A DNA stretch of 39,748 bases from Nitrospirota bacterium (lineage in GTDB: Bacteria; Nitrospirota; UBA9217): NCBI GenBank assembly GCA_021814615.1, contig JAKAHZ010000017.1, forward strand, positions 1 through 39,748, in the 5' to 3' direction. The notes under the pieces were generated by a model, which saw nothing but the letters and a program-made list of their open reading frames with translations, was not told the origin of the DNA and made no database searches. Shown here one piece after another: positions 22,262 through 31,190 of this stretch (the first letter of the stretch is position 1; every line of letters starts with the position of its first letter). A program made the position numbers and the translations under genes.

Positions 22262-23041
22262 ATGAATAACGACAAGCTGGTGATCGCGGGCATCGAATTC
22301 CAGTCGCGGCTCTGGGTGGGCACCGGAAAGTACAAGGACTTCGACGAGACCCGGCGGGCCATCGAGGCCTCGGGCACCGACGTGGTGACCGTCGCGGTGC
22401 GGCGGGTGAACATCATCGACAAGGGCAAAGAGAACCTGCTCGATTATATCGATCCGAAGAAATACAAGATCCTGCCGAACACGGCGGGTTGCTTCTCGGC
22501 CAAGGACGCGATCCGCTATGCCATGCTGGCCGCGGAGGCAGGGATCACGAAACTCGTGAAACTCGAGGTCATCGGCGACGAAAAAACGCTCTTTCCGGAC
22601 AATGAGGCGACCCTGGAAGCGGCGAAGGTGCTGCTGAAGGAAGGGCTGATCGTGCTGCCCTACATGAGCGACGACCCGATCATGGCGAAGAAGCTCGTGG
22701 ACATCGGCTGTCCCGCAGTCATGCCGCTCGCCGCGCCGATCGGTTCCGGCCTGGGCATCAGGAATCCCTATAACATCAGGATCATCATGGAATCGGTGAA
22801 GGTGCCGGTAATCGTGGACGCGGGCGTGGGCACGGCATCGGACGTCGCGATCGCCATGGAACTGGGATGCGATGCGGTGCTCCTGAACACGGCGATCTCG
22901 GCCGCAAAGGACCCCATCGCCATGGCTGCGGCCATGAAGCACGGCGTGATCGCCGGCCGCCTGGCGTACAAGGCGGGCAGGATGCCGAAGAAGCTCTATG
23001 CAACCGCCAGCAGCCCGGTGGAAGGGATGATCACGTCATGA
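22262..23041 (+). CDS. thiG: Thiazole synthase ThiG
   Basis: The 259-residue TIM-barrel enzyme carries the ThiG features: [53 protein letters not shown] containing the Schiff-base lysine, [46 protein letters not shown] and ending [18 protein letters not shown]. It builds the thiazole phosphate ring from deoxyxylulose phosphate, dehydroglycine and ThiS thiocarboxylate. The track uses GTG 22256, only 2 nt from GGAGG; ATG 22262 has an 8-nt spacing and is preferred. ThiH or ThiO, needed for dehydroglycine, is not found here. Confidence 0.96.
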   Translation: MNNDKLVIAGIEFQSRLWVGTGKYKDFDETRRAIEASGTDVVTVAVRRVNIIDKGKENLLDYIDPKKYKILPNTAGCFSAKDAIRYAMLAAEAGITKLVKLEVIGDEKTLFPDNEATLEAAKVLLKEGLIVLPYMSDDPIMAKKLVDIGCPAVMPLAAPIGSGLGIRNPYNIRIIMESVKVPVIVDAGVGTASDVAIAMELGCDAVLLNTAISAAKDPIAMAAAMKHGVIAGRLAYKAGRMPKKLYATASSPVEGMITS

Positions 23042-23069
23042 AGAGACTTTTGACACTGAAAAGTCTATG

Positions 23070-23136
23070 AGAGGGGCTAAGAGGACACTGACTAATTCTG
23101 CTCTTTAATAGATTCTTCAGTGTCCTCAGTGTCTAA
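23070..23136. repeat. Dispersed intergenic inverted repeat, copy 4, between thiG and thiE
   Basis: GAGGACACTGA (23081-23091) pairs perfectly with TCAGTGTCCTC (23117-23127), with further imperfect pairing outside. The minus strand of the right arm shares 19 identical nt with copy 2 at 14227. The right arm ends in TAAGGA, which also serves as the ribosome binding site of thiE, so the repeat could influence thiE translation. Confidence 0.75.
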
Positions 23137-23146
23137 GGATTGGTCC

Positions 23147-23791
23147 ATGGCTGTCGATTTCAGGCTCTATCTCATCACCGACCGGAAGATCGCGACGAAG
23201 CCGCTGCCTGAGGCGGTGAGGCTGGCGCTCAACGGGGGCGTGCGGGCGATCCAGCTTCGGGAGAAGGACCTTCCTGTGCGGGACCTCCTGGCCCTGGCGC
23301 GCGAACTGCGGACGATGACACGGGAATTCGGCGCACGATTGTTCGTCAACGACCGTGTGGATGTGGCGATCGCCGCAGATGCAGACGGCGTTCATCTGGC
23401 CCATGCGAGCATGCCGGCGCATGCGGTCCGGAAGATCGTTCCCGACGATTTCCTGATCGGCGTCTCGACGCACGATCTCGAGGAAGCCTGGCAGGCGGAA
23501 GCCGAGGGAGCCGATTTCATCACCTTCGGCCCCGTCTTCGCGACACCTTCAAAAATGTCCTATGGCCTGCCGCCGGGACCGGAAGCGCTCGAAGAGGCTG
23601 TGCGGAAGGTGGCCATCCCGGTCTTCGGACTGGGCGGGATCAGGCAGCGATCGATCGACACGGTCCTGGCTGCCGGCGCCTTCGGCATATCGCTTATATC
23701 GGGAATTCTTGCCGCTGACGATATCCGGCAGGCGGCAGCGGACATGTGCAGGACCATTCAAGGGACCCTGGCCGGGGAACGGCAGGGATAA
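23147..23791 (+). CDS. thiE: Thiamin phosphate synthase ThiE
   Basis: The 214-residue TIM-barrel protein has FRLYLITDRKI at the start, AIQLREKDLPVRDLL (the QLREK element), LFVNDRVDVAIAADADGVHLA, IGVSTHDLEEA, DFITFGPVFATPSK with the phosphate/thiazole-binding TPSK, and PVFGLGGI. It couples HMP pyrophosphate to thiazole phosphate to give thiamin phosphate. ATG 23147 is chosen over 23120 because AAGGA at 23135-23139 has the right spacing and family homology begins there. thiC follows after 10 nt. Confidence 0.95.
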   Translation: MAVDFRLYLITDRKIATKPLPEAVRLALNGGVRAIQLREKDLPVRDLLALARELRTMTREFGARLFVNDRVDVAIAADADGVHLAHASMPAHAVRKIVPDDFLIGVSTHDLEEAWQAEAEGADFITFGPVFATPSKMSYGLPPGPEALEEAVRKVAIPVFGLGGIRQRSIDTVLAAGAFGISLISGILAADDIRQAAADMCRTIQGTLAGERQG

Positions 23792-23801
23792 AGAGGACGA
23801 C

Positions 23802-25103
23802 ATGACACAGATACTGGAAGCGCGTAAAGGGAACATCACCCCGGAGATGCAGGCGGTCGCCCGGGCGGAAGGGCTTCGGCCTGAACAGGTCCAGGAGGGG
23901 ATCGCTGACGGCACGATCGTGATCACCCGGAACCGGGTCCATACCTCGATCACGCCGCTCGGCGTGGGCAAGGGCCTCCGGACCAAGATCAACGCCAATA
24001 TCGGCACGTCCAAGGACCGCATGTCCATCGAGAGCGAGATCGAGAAACTCAAGGCCGCGGTGTCTGCCGGCGCAGACGCGGTCATGGACCTCTCGACGGG
24101 CGGCCCTATCGTCGGCATCCGGAAGGAGATCCTGAAGCAATCCACCGTGTCCATCGGGACCGTGCCGATCTATCAGGCAGCGGTCGAGACCGTGGAGAGC
24201 GGCAAATCCATCGTCCAGATGGATCCCGAAGTGCTCTTCCGGGTCATCGAGGAGCAGTGCGCCGAAGGCGTGGATTTCATCACCGTGCACTGCGGCGTCA
24301 CGCGGGAGAGCGTGGAGCGGCTGCGGCGGCAGGGGAGGATCATGGACGTGGTGAGCCGCGGCGGCGCGTTCCACCTCGAATGGATCCTGGTGAACGACAA
24401 GGAAAACCCGCTCTACGCCCAGTACGACCGTCTCGTCGAGATCGCGAAAAAATACGATGTGACGCTGTCCCTGGGCGACGGCATGCGGCCGGGATGCCTT
24501 GCCGACGCTACGGACCGGGCGCAGATCGAGGAGCTGATCACCCTGGGCGAACTCAGGGATGTGGCCGTGGAAGCGGGCGTGCAGGTGATGATCGAGGGGC
24601 CGGGCCACGTGCCGATCAATCAGGTGGAAACGAACATCCGGATCCAGAAGGAACTGTGCAAGGGCGCGCCGTTCTATGTGCTGGGGCCGCTGGTGACCGA
24701 CGTTGCCCCGGGGTACGATCATATCACCTCCGCTATCGGCGGCGCCATTGCCGGGGCTGCGGGCGCCGACTTCCTCTGCTATGTCACGCCGTCGGAGCAC
24801 CTGCGGCTGCCGGACCTGGACGATGTGCGGGAAGGCGTCATCGCGTCGCGCATTGCGGCGCATGCTGCAGACATCGCAAAGGGCGTTAAAGGGGCGATGG
24901 ACTGGGACAAAGAAATGGCACGGCGCAGGAAGGCGCTGGACTGGAAGGGCCAGATCGAGCTGTCCGTCAATCCCGAACGGGCGCGCAAACTGCGCGAATC
25001 GAGCATGCCCAAGGAGTCGGATGTCTGCACCATGTGCGGCGAGTTCTGCTCCATGAAAGGCGTGTCCAAGTATCTTAAGAAGACGGGGGAACGGCAGAAG
25101 TAA
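23802..25103 (+). CDS. thiC: ThiC-family radical SAM HMP-phosphate synthase (BzaF-type alternative)
   Basis: The 433-residue protein is a short-form ThiC: NANIGTSKD, LSTGGPIVGIRKEIL, VHCGVTRESVERL, RGGAFHLEWILVN, LSLGDGMRPGCLADATDRAQ, IEGPGHVPINQVETNI, YVLGPLVTDVAPGYDHITSAIGG and FLCYVTPSEHL. The C-terminal radical SAM cysteines read CTMCGEFCSMKG, which is C-x2-C-x3-C, where the long-form enzyme has C-x2-C-x4-C. ThiC turns aminoimidazole ribotide into HMP phosphate. The ThiC paralogue BzaF makes 5-hydroxybenzimidazole for cobamides in some anaerobes and is of similar length. Operon position after thiE and the TPP riboswitch favours ThiC. The ATG at 23802 follows AGAGGA with good spacing. Confidence 0.9.
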   Translation: MTQILEARKGNITPEMQAVARAEGLRPEQVQEGIADGTIVITRNRVHTSITPLGVGKGLRTKINANIGTSKDRMSIESEIEKLKAAVSAGADAVMDLSTGGPIVGIRKEILKQSTVSIGTVPIYQAAVETVESGKSIVQMDPEVLFRVIEEQCAEGVDFITVHCGVTRESVERLRRQGRIMDVVSRGGAFHLEWILVNDKENPLYAQYDRLVEIAKKYDVTLSLGDGMRPGCLADATDRAQIEELITLGELRDVAVEAGVQVMIEGPGHVPINQVETNIRIQKELCKGAPFYVLGPLVTDVAPGYDHITSAIGGAIAGAAGADFLCYVTPSEHLRLPDLDDVREGVIASRIAAHAADIAKGVKGAMDWDKEMARRRKALDWKGQIELSVNPERARKLRESSMPKESDVCTMCGEFCSMKGVSKYLKKTGERQK

Positions 25104-25197
25104 AATACAGGAGCCAGGGAGTCAGGAGTTCTCTTCTTTCCCTGAACGGTTCTTCGTGGTATAACTACAGACGTCGGTTTTCCGGGGGAGTGTGGTG

Positions 25198-26040
25198 GTG
25201 CGTTATCGAACGATCGTTGTCGAGCTTGTTCTTGCAGTAGCGGTGCTCAGCAGTGTTGCATTCGCCGATCCTTCAGTTATCGTTTCACCGAAGAAGATCG
25301 TGCCCGGCGGGATCATGGTCGTGACCGTCAAGAACGGAGCCGGCACTGTTGAGGGGACCTACAACGGCAAGACCCTGCATTTCAACAAGGCCCACGATAC
25401 CCTTCGGGCGGTCACGGGAATCGATCTGAACGCCGATTCCGGCACCTATCCCCTGGAGCTGAAGATCGACGGAAAGCCTTCCTCGCGCGATGTGACCATC
25501 GCGAAGAAGAAGTACCCGGTCCAGAGACTGACCCTTCCCGATGAAATGGTGATCCTCTCTCCGGAGAACGAGGCTCGCGCGGAGCGGGAACAGAAGCGGA
25601 TGGCAGCCATCTGGCCGGTGGAGAGCGGCCTCTTATGGCAGGGGAGCTTCGCCAATCCGCTTCCGGGCAAGAAGATCAGCACACATTTCGGCGTCCGGCG
25701 CATCATCAACAAGATACCGAAGAACCCCCATTCAGGCGTGGATGTGACCGCCGACGAGGGCGAGCCGGTGCATGCGCCGAATGACGCCGTTGTGGCGCTC
25801 GTGGACGATCAGTTCTTCTCCGGCAAGAGCGTGGTGCTCGACCACGGTCAGGGGATCTACACCATGTTCTTCCACCTGTCGAAGATCAACGTGACGAACG
25901 GCCAGAAGGTGAAGAAAGGCGATGTCGTCGCGCTCGTGGGCGCTACGGGCCGCGCAACGGGAGCGCATTTGCACTGGGGCGTGCGCATCCAGGGCGCAAA
26001 GGTGGATCCCGAGGCATTGATGACGCTGAAGCTGGATTAG
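25198..26040 (+). CDS. Secreted M23-family (LytM) metallopeptidase
   Basis: The 280-residue protein has a signal peptide (IVVELVLAVAVLSSVAFAD) and a roughly 100-residue beta-rich N-terminal domain. The C-terminal M23 domain has STHFGVRR, HSGVDVTADEGEPVHAP (HxxxD zinc motif), VVLDHGQGIYTMFFHLSKI and GATGRATGAHLHWGVR (HxH zinc/catalytic motif). All ligands are intact, so it is likely an active peptidoglycan endopeptidase in the periplasm. Three consecutive GTG codons (25192, 25195, 25198) are possible starts; GTG 25198 is 7 nt from GGGGGAG, so I choose it. It lies about 95 nt after thiC but is probably separate functionally. Confidence 0.9.
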   Translation: MRYRTIVVELVLAVAVLSSVAFADPSVIVSPKKIVPGGIMVVTVKNGAGTVEGTYNGKTLHFNKAHDTLRAVTGIDLNADSGTYPLELKIDGKPSSRDVTIAKKKYPVQRLTLPDEMVILSPENEARAEREQKRMAAIWPVESGLLWQGSFANPLPGKKISTHFGVRRIINKIPKNPHSGVDVTADEGEPVHAPNDAVVALVDDQFFSGKSVVLDHGQGIYTMFFHLSKINVTNGQKVKKGDVVALVGATGRATGAHLHWGVRIQGAKVDPEALMTLKLD

Positions 26041-26059
26041 GACGAGAGACATCCCCGCC

Positions 26060-26088
26060 TTGACTGCAGATGACTTTTCGATTATAGT
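26060..26088 (+). promoter_or_regulatory. Sigma-70 promoter upstream of thiD
   Basis: TTGACT (26060-26065), a 17-nt spacer and TATAGT (26083-26088) lie about 108 nt upstream of ATG 26197. The leader has GACTGCCG-type low-complexity repeats but no second TPP aptamer that I can see. Confidence 0.6.
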
Positions 26089-26196
26089 TTGTTTGCCGAT
26101 TTGACTCCTAGAGCAACTGCGTCTGAATCCAATCTGACCGAATACCGACTGCCGCACGACTGCTTCATGACTGTTTCGTGACCATTCAAAAAACCT

Positions 26197-26964
26197 ATGA
26201 TCAAAACACTATCCATCGCAGGCTCCGATCCCTCCGGCGGCGCGGGAATCCAGGCTGATCTCAAGGTATTCCAGTCCCTGGGCGCCTTCGGCATGGCCGT
26301 GCCGGCGGCGCTTACGGTCCAGAACAGCCGCGGCGTCTCGGCGACCTACCCGGTCTCGCCGCTGGTCATCAAGGAGCAGTTCGACGCCCTGCTGTCCGAT
26401 GTGCGGCCCGATGCGGTCAAAACCGGCATGCTCCTGACCAGGGAAGCGGTAACCGAGGTAGCCCGCGCCGTGGCCCGCTACCGCGTGAGAAACCTCATCA
26501 TCGATCCCGTGCTGCGATCGAGTTCCGGAAAGATGCTGCTCAAGCCCGAAGCTGTTGCTGCGCTCAAGAAGAACCTCCTGCCCCTGGCCTTGATCGTGAT
26601 GCCGAACATCCCCGAGACGGAGATCCTGTCGGGAAGGACGATCAAGTCGGAAGAGGACATGGATTTCGCGGCAGGCAAGCTGCTTGCCTTCGGCCCCCAG
26701 TACGTGCTGATCAAAGGAGGCCACCGTGCCGGGCCTGCCGTGGATACGCTCTATGGCGGAAAAACGGTTTTTAGCTTTTCCACAAAACGCATGCGCGGCG
26801 AGTTTCACGGCACCGGCTGCGTGCTTTCCGCCGCCATAACCGTGTTTATAGCACAGGGAATGGCTGTGGAAAAGGCTGTGGAAAAGGGAAAACAGGTTGT
26901 GGAAAAAATGTTGAAGAAGACGGCGCGGGTAGGCAGGAGCAGGACGAAGTATTTTCAGTTCTAG
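26197..26964 (+). CDS. thiD: Hydroxymethylpyrimidine (phosphate) kinase ThiD
   Basis: The 255-residue ribokinase-fold protein begins TLSIAGSDPSGGAGIQADLK, the HMP-binding signature. It has ALTVQNSRGVSA, DAVKTGML, DPVLRSSSGKMLL, MPNIPETEIL, YVLIKGGHR and FHGTGCVLSAAITVFIAQG, with the anion-hole GTGC and catalytic Cys/Asp region. It makes HMP pyrophosphate for ThiE. It has its own promoter and is separated from the riboswitch operon by the M23 peptidase gene. The C-terminal tail (VGRSRTKYFQF) is basic and not part of the usual fold. Confidence 0.94.
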   Translation: MIKTLSIAGSDPSGGAGIQADLKVFQSLGAFGMAVPAALTVQNSRGVSATYPVSPLVIKEQFDALLSDVRPDAVKTGMLLTREAVTEVARAVARYRVRNLIIDPVLRSSSGKMLLKPEAVAALKKNLLPLALIVMPNIPETEILSGRTIKSEEDMDFAAGKLLAFGPQYVLIKGGHRAGPAVDTLYGGKTVFSFSTKRMRGEFHGTGCVLSAAITVFIAQGMAVEKAVEKGKQVVEKMLKKTARVGRSRTKYFQF

Positions 26965-26978
26965 TGCCAATCTGCTCT

Positions 26979-27066
26979 CACGAAACCACGAAGACACGAG
27001 AAAAAGCGCTGAGAATCACCCCTCGCGAAGCTGCGACGAATTACGCTGAGAAGCGTTCCGCGGTGA
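26979..27066. repeat. Dispersed intergenic repeat, copy 5
   Basis: CACGAAACCACGAAGACACG (26979 on) repeats the left-arm wording of the family. The right side (AAGCGTTCCGCGGTGAAATA) is a diverged version of the copy 1 right end (TTTGTGGTGAAATA). Pairing is poorer than in other copies, suggesting decay. It fills the gap between thiD and rph. Confidence 0.5.
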
Positions 27067-27114
27067 AATAATCCATTATGTTTGCAGTGATGCATTTCGA
27101 AAAACGGAGGACCC

Positions 27115-27822
27115 ATGCGGCCTGACGGCAGAAAATCCGATGAGCTACGGAAGCTCAGGATCACCAGGAATTACCTCAAGAACGCCGAAGGCTCGGTCCT
27201 GATCCAGATGGGCGATACCTGGGTCATCTGCTCAGCCACGGTGGAGAACTCGGTCCCCCCGTTCCTGAAGGGCAAAGGGAAAGGGTGGGTCACCGCGGAA
27301 TACGCCATGCTGCCCCGGTCATCGGCCCAGCGCATCCAGCGCGAGCGCGCCAAGATCGGCGGACGGACGCATGAGATCCAGCGACTTATCGGCAGGGCGC
27401 TCCGGTCCGTGGTGGACATGAATGCCCTGGGTGAGCGGTCTGTGCTGATCGACTGCGACGTGGTGCAGGCCGACGGCGGCACGCGCACCGCATCGATCAC
27501 CGGCGCCTACATCGCGCTCGTGGATGCCCTGCGCCACGCCCGGAAACAGGGATTGATAGCGAACGTCCCGGTGCTGGACCACCTTGCCGCGGTGAGCGTG
27601 GGCATCGTTGACGGGAAACCGCTCCTCGACCTTTGTTATACCGAGGATTCGACGGCTGAAGTGGACATGAACCTGGTCATGACCGGCAAGGGCGGCATCG
27701 TCGAGATCCAGGGCACTGCCGAGGGAGAACCTTTTACCAAGGCGCAGCTGGCGAAGATGCTCGCGTTGGGGGAAAAGGGGATCAAGGCGCTCATTGAAAA
27801 GCAGAAAGCCGTGTTGAAATAG
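27115..27822 (+). CDS. rph: Ribonuclease PH
   Basis: The 235-residue protein matches RNase PH throughout: [93 protein letters not shown] and [34 protein letters not shown]. It is a phosphorolytic 3'-5' exoribonuclease that trims tRNA 3' ends. GGAGGA sits before ATG 27115. The usual partner gene for the dITP/XTP pyrophosphatase does not follow here. A large inverted repeat lies downstream. Confidence 0.96.
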   Translation: MRPDGRKSDELRKLRITRNYLKNAEGSVLIQMGDTWVICSATVENSVPPFLKGKGKGWVTAEYAMLPRSSAQRIQRERAKIGGRTHEIQRLIGRALRSVVDMNALGERSVLIDCDVVQADGGTRTASITGAYIALVDALRHARKQGLIANVPVLDHLAAVSVGIVDGKPLLDLCYTEDSTAEVDMNLVMTGKGGIVEIQGTAEGEPFTKAQLAKMLALGEKGIKALIEKQKAVLK

Positions 27823-27832
27823 AATAAAAACC

Positions 27833-28054
27833 TTCACCACGAAGGTCACGAAGCACACGAAGGAATGCTGGCGTGGAGAAAGCAGACTTCTCGTACAGGC
27901 TCATCTGATGAGAATCATCCCGAGTGAAGCGAAGAACCTGATCTGAATCAGTAAGCGAGATTCTTCATTCCCGCAGATTGATAAATATGAGCGATACTTC
28001 GACGTTACACTTCTCTGCCTGATTTCTTCGTGAACTTCGTGGTCTTCGTGGTAA
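27833..28054. repeat. Long-spaced dispersed inverted repeat, copy 6, flanking a second repeat
   Basis: The left arm starts TTCACCACGAAGGTCACGAA (27833 on) and the right arm ends CTTCGTGGTCTTCGTGGTAA (28054). The two arms match at about 23 of 27 positions when one is reverse-complemented. The roughly 160 nt between them contain a different imperfect inverted element (GAGAATCATCCCGAGTGAAG... GCGAGATTCTTCATTCCC, about 27910-27980), so one repeat may have inserted into the other. No gene or riboswitch is recognised in this gap. Confidence 0.65.
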
Positions 28055-28094
28055 AATTCTGTTTTCCGGCTCTGATTCCATCTCGAACATTCCC

Positions 28095-28661
28095 ATGATC
28101 GCTTTCTGGACCTCCCTTGCATTCGTCGTTCTCGCCGAAATGGGCGACAAGACCCAGCTCCTGGCCATGGCCTTCGCAACGCGCATGCGGTGGCAGACCG
28201 TGATGGGGGGCGTCTTCGTCGCAACGGCGGCGAATCATTTCCTGGCGGTCCTGGCGGGCAATTATCTGACCGCGCTCGTGCCGCTGCTGTACATCAAGAT
28301 CGCCGCCGCGGTTTCCTTCATTCTCTTCGGCCTTTGGACGATCAAGGGGGATACGCTGGATGACGAGGACAAACGGTTCAACTTCAGCCCTTTCTGGACC
28401 GTTACGGTGGCGTTTTTCATCGCAGAGATGGGGGACAAGACCCAGCTTGCTACCGTCGCCCTCGCCGCGGACTTCCATGCCGTCCTCCCCGTCTGGATGG
28501 GCACCACCACGGGCATGCTGATCGCCGACGCCATCGGCATCATCCTGGGCATTGTCCTGCACAAAAGGCTGCCGGAAAAGCAGATCAAGTGGTTTGCTGC
28601 GCTGGTCTTTATCGGATTCGGCGTCTGGGGAATGTACGAGGCGCTGGCGGGGAGGGGATGA
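28095..28661 (+). CDS. TMEM165/GDT1 family (UPF0016) cation transporter
   Basis: The 188-residue membrane protein has the two hallmark ExGDK(T) motifs, AEMGDKTQLLAMA (about 14-26) and AEMGDKTQLATVA (about 115-127). They are arranged as an internal duplication, each followed by a hydrophobic helix, with six to seven hydrophobic segments in all. Family members in bacteria and eukaryotes move Mn2+ or Ca2+ across membranes; bacterial ones often export manganese. I looked for a yybP-ykoY manganese riboswitch upstream and saw none. It converges with the histidine kinase gene; a GC-rich hairpin-like GGCCTGAGGCC...CGGGGCC without a T-run lies between. Confidence 0.9.
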   Translation: MIAFWTSLAFVVLAEMGDKTQLLAMAFATRMRWQTVMGGVFVATAANHFLAVLAGNYLTALVPLLYIKIAAAVSFILFGLWTIKGDTLDDEDKRFNFSPFWTVTVAFFIAEMGDKTQLATVALAADFHAVLPVWMGTTTGMLIADAIGIILGIVLHKRLPEKQIKWFAALVFIGFGVWGMYEALAGRG

Positions 28662-28715
28662 GGTTTGGCCTGAGGCCGGCCCGGGGCCGCAACAACATCG
28701 AAAACAGGATGACGC

Positions 28716-31190
28716 CTATTTCATCACCGATGCCAGCGTTGATTGCAGGTTCCGGTAATCGAAGGGCTTGATCAGGAATCCCTGGAATCCGCGGCTGGCA
28801 TAGTCTGAGACAACCGCGTTATCCGAATACCCGCTCGTCACAACCGCCACGACCGACGGATCGAACTCACGCAGACGCGTGATCGTTTCCTCGCCGCCCA
28901 TGCCGCCCTTCACCGTCACATCGAGAATGACCACATCAAAGGGCGTTCCGGCCCTTATCGCCGACTGATATTTTCCGATGGCGGCAGCTCCATCGGCAGC
29001 GAATTCCACGTCCTGCCCCATTTCCCGCAGCATCTCTCCCAGGGAATCGAGCACTCCTGCCTCATCATCCATGACCAGGACGCGTCCGGCCCGGAGCGGC
29101 GCGGTATTGCCGCTTGCTACCGACGGCACGAAGGGATTTTCGCTTGCCGGCAGAAGGATCGAGAAGGTGCTTCCCTGTTTCGGCGCGGAGATCACATCGA
29201 TCGATCCGCCGTGGTTTCTCACAATGGAATAGGACGTTGCCAGGCCCAGGCCGCTGCCTGTCTCTTTGGTCGTAAAGTAGGGTTCGAAGATGCGGCCCAG
29301 GCGCTCTTCGGGGATGCCGGCGCCACTGTCCGTGATCGTGATCCTGACCCACCTCCGGCCATCGAGGCCGCTGCCGTAGCCGTCATTCTCGGCCGATATC
29401 TTAATAAGGCCGCCGTTCGGCATGGCCTGGTCGGCGTTCAGGACGATGTTCTGAACGACCTGGCCGATCTGTCCTTCATCGGCTTCGACGGGCAGGAGAT
29501 CGTCCGCAATATCGATACGGCAGTCGGAACGGGAGCCGCTCAGGGCGAAGTGGGCGGCGGTGTCGATGACCGGTCCCAGGGCGATGGTCCGCGTGACCGG
29601 TTTCCCTCCCTTGGAGAAGGTGAGCAGCTGGTTCGTAAGGCTCGCTGCCATGTGGAGCGATTTCTCCGCCTTGTCCAGCATGAACAGCACCCTCTCGGGC
29701 TTGTCGATCTTGAGCCGGGCAACGGTCAGGAACCCGAAGACGACCTGGAGCCAGTTGTTGAAATCATGGGCGATGCCTCCCGCGAGCACGCCGATGGCCT
29801 CGAGCTTCTGCGCCTTCAGCAGCTCCACTTCCGTGCGCAGCCGTTCGGTGATGTCGCGGGCGACTGCGATCACCACGGTGCTGCCGCGGTAGGAGGCGGG
29901 CACGAACCGGATCTCCGACGGAAACGCCTCCCCGCCCGGACGGGCGCCCCAGAAGGTGAGCTGGCTCGGCTCGCCGCCAAAGGCCCGGCGCATCGCGGCG
30001 GAAACGGCGGACGGATCGTTCCTGCCCGGCGCGCCGAGATCGGCAAGGGTTTGCCCGGTTAGCTCCCCGGAGGGCCTTCCGTACATCATCGCCGCGCCCT
30101 TGTTGAGATCGACGATCCTTCCCGAGGCGTCGTGGAGGAAAATGCCGTCGGTGATGCTGTCGATCAGGTTCCGGTAGCCTGCTTCGGACTCGATGAGACG
30201 CTTTTCCGCCTCGTGCCGTTCCGTGATGTCGTGGATGATGGTGAACAGCAGGACGCGGTCCTTGATCGCGATGGGCGAACTGTGGAGTTCCACGGTCCGG
30301 GTCGTGCCGTCCGCGAGTCGGTGAGGCGCGATGAAACGGTTGCGTATGCGCTGAAGAGCCTGCCGCCGCGCATCACGGACCTCCTCTGCCGGACGACTGT
30401 GGAGGTCTCCGGTATTCATGCGGCGCAGCTCTTCGACGCTGTATCCGTAAAACAGGCCGGCCGACGTGTTGGCGTCGACGATATTTCCGGTTTCTGGCTC
30501 GACGAGCAGCATGACGGCGTTGTGTTCTTCGAACATGAGGTGCAGGAGCTCGGCGTTCTTCCGGACGTCGTCAAGCAGTTCGACATTCTCGAATTTGAGC
30601 ATGATCGACGAAATGATCGTTGCATGGTTGGACAACGAGAGGCGCACCAGCGCAATGAGGTAAAACAGGATGAGGATGGAGATGGTGTACTTGATCTCGC
30701 CGCCGTCGAGGAAACAGCGGAGCGCATAGGGAAGCAGGGCCGGGACCATCCAGACCGCCGGGCCGTACCGCAGGGACGAATGAGACACCGTCGTTGCGGC
30801 CGAAAGACTGGCCATCACGAGAATGGAGACCGAAAGGAGGGCGAGGGAATCCGCGGGAAAAATGAGGAACGCCGACATGCCCCAGGCGATGCCCGAGAGG
30901 AGCGTGAGCAGGAGATAGGCGTTCTTCCAGACCTCGCCGGGAAATTGCCCGCCCTCGACTTTCCTGAACAGCCTGTAGAGGATGATCCGGCTGAAAACGA
31001 TCACCAGGATCGAGGACAGCCAGGCCAGGATCGTTTCAACGGGAGCGACGGCCCGCAACAGCCCGGCCAGGATCAGCGCGACGACGAAAGAAGTGAGCTG
31101 CATCGTCGGGAGCTGGCGGAAGGCCAGGCGGACCTGCTCCCGAACCGCTGCAGCAGAGAGGCTGCTCTCGCGCGACAATTCAGCGTCCAT
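28716..31190 (-). CDS. Hybrid sensor histidine kinase with membrane sensor, two PAS domains and receiver
   Basis: The 824-residue protein starts with a cluster of six or so hydrophobic helices (about 30-190), forming a membrane sensor module with no large periplasmic loop. Two PAS domains follow (about 215-335 ending FTIIHDITERHEAEKRL, and about 340-455 ending VAVARDITERL). The phospho-acceptor region is VLAGGIAHDFNNWLQVVFGFL (His about 473), and the ATPase domain has NIVLNADQAMPNGG, GAGIPEERLGRIFEPYFTTK and GSGLGLATSYSIVRNHGG. The C-terminal receiver has VLVMDDEAGVLDSL, Asp in VVILDVTVKGGMGG (about 755) and VTSGYSD. No partner regulator is adjacent, so signal output is unknown. Its ATG overlaps the GNAT gene end by 11 nt. 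Confidence 0.93.
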   Translation of the reverse strand: MDAELSRESSLSAAAVREQVRLAFRQLPTMQLTSFVVALILAGLLRAVAPVETILAWLSSILVIVFSRIILYRLFRKVEGGQFPGEVWKNAYLLLTLLSGIAWGMSAFLIFPADSLALLSVSILVMASLSAATTVSHSSLRYGPAVWMVPALLPYALRCFLDGGEIKYTISILILFYLIALVRLSLSNHATIISSIMLKFENVELLDDVRKNAELLHLMFEEHNAVMLLVEPETGNIVDANTSAGLFYGYSVEELRRMNTGDLHSRPAEEVRDARRQALQRIRNRFIAPHRLADGTTRTVELHSSPIAIKDRVLLFTIIHDITERHEAEKRLIESEAGYRNLIDSITDGIFLHDASGRIVDLNKGAAMMYGRPSGELTGQTLADLGAPGRNDPSAVSAAMRRAFGGEPSQLTFWGARPGGEAFPSEIRFVPASYRGSTVVIAVARDITERLRTEVELLKAQKLEAIGVLAGGIAHDFNNWLQVVFGFLTVARLKIDKPERVLFMLDKAEKSLHMAASLTNQLLTFSKGGKPVTRTIALGPVIDTAAHFALSGSRSDCRIDIADDLLPVEADEGQIGQVVQNIVLNADQAMPNGGLIKISAENDGYGSGLDGRRWVRITITDSGAGIPEERLGRIFEPYFTTKETGSGLGLATSYSIVRNHGGSIDVISAPKQGSTFSILLPASENPFVPSVASGNTAPLRAGRVLVMDDEAGVLDSLGEMLREMGQDVEFAADGAAAIGKYQSAIRAGTPFDVVILDVTVKGGMGGEETITRLREFDPSVVAVVTSGYSDNAVVSDYASRGFQGFLIKPFDYRNLQSTLASVMK

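Noticed and set aside
27823-28094. Possible manganese (yybP-ykoY) riboswitch before the GDT1-family gene
   Set aside because: The region consists of CACGAAG-type repeats, and I cannot find the conserved yybP-ykoY loop sequences.
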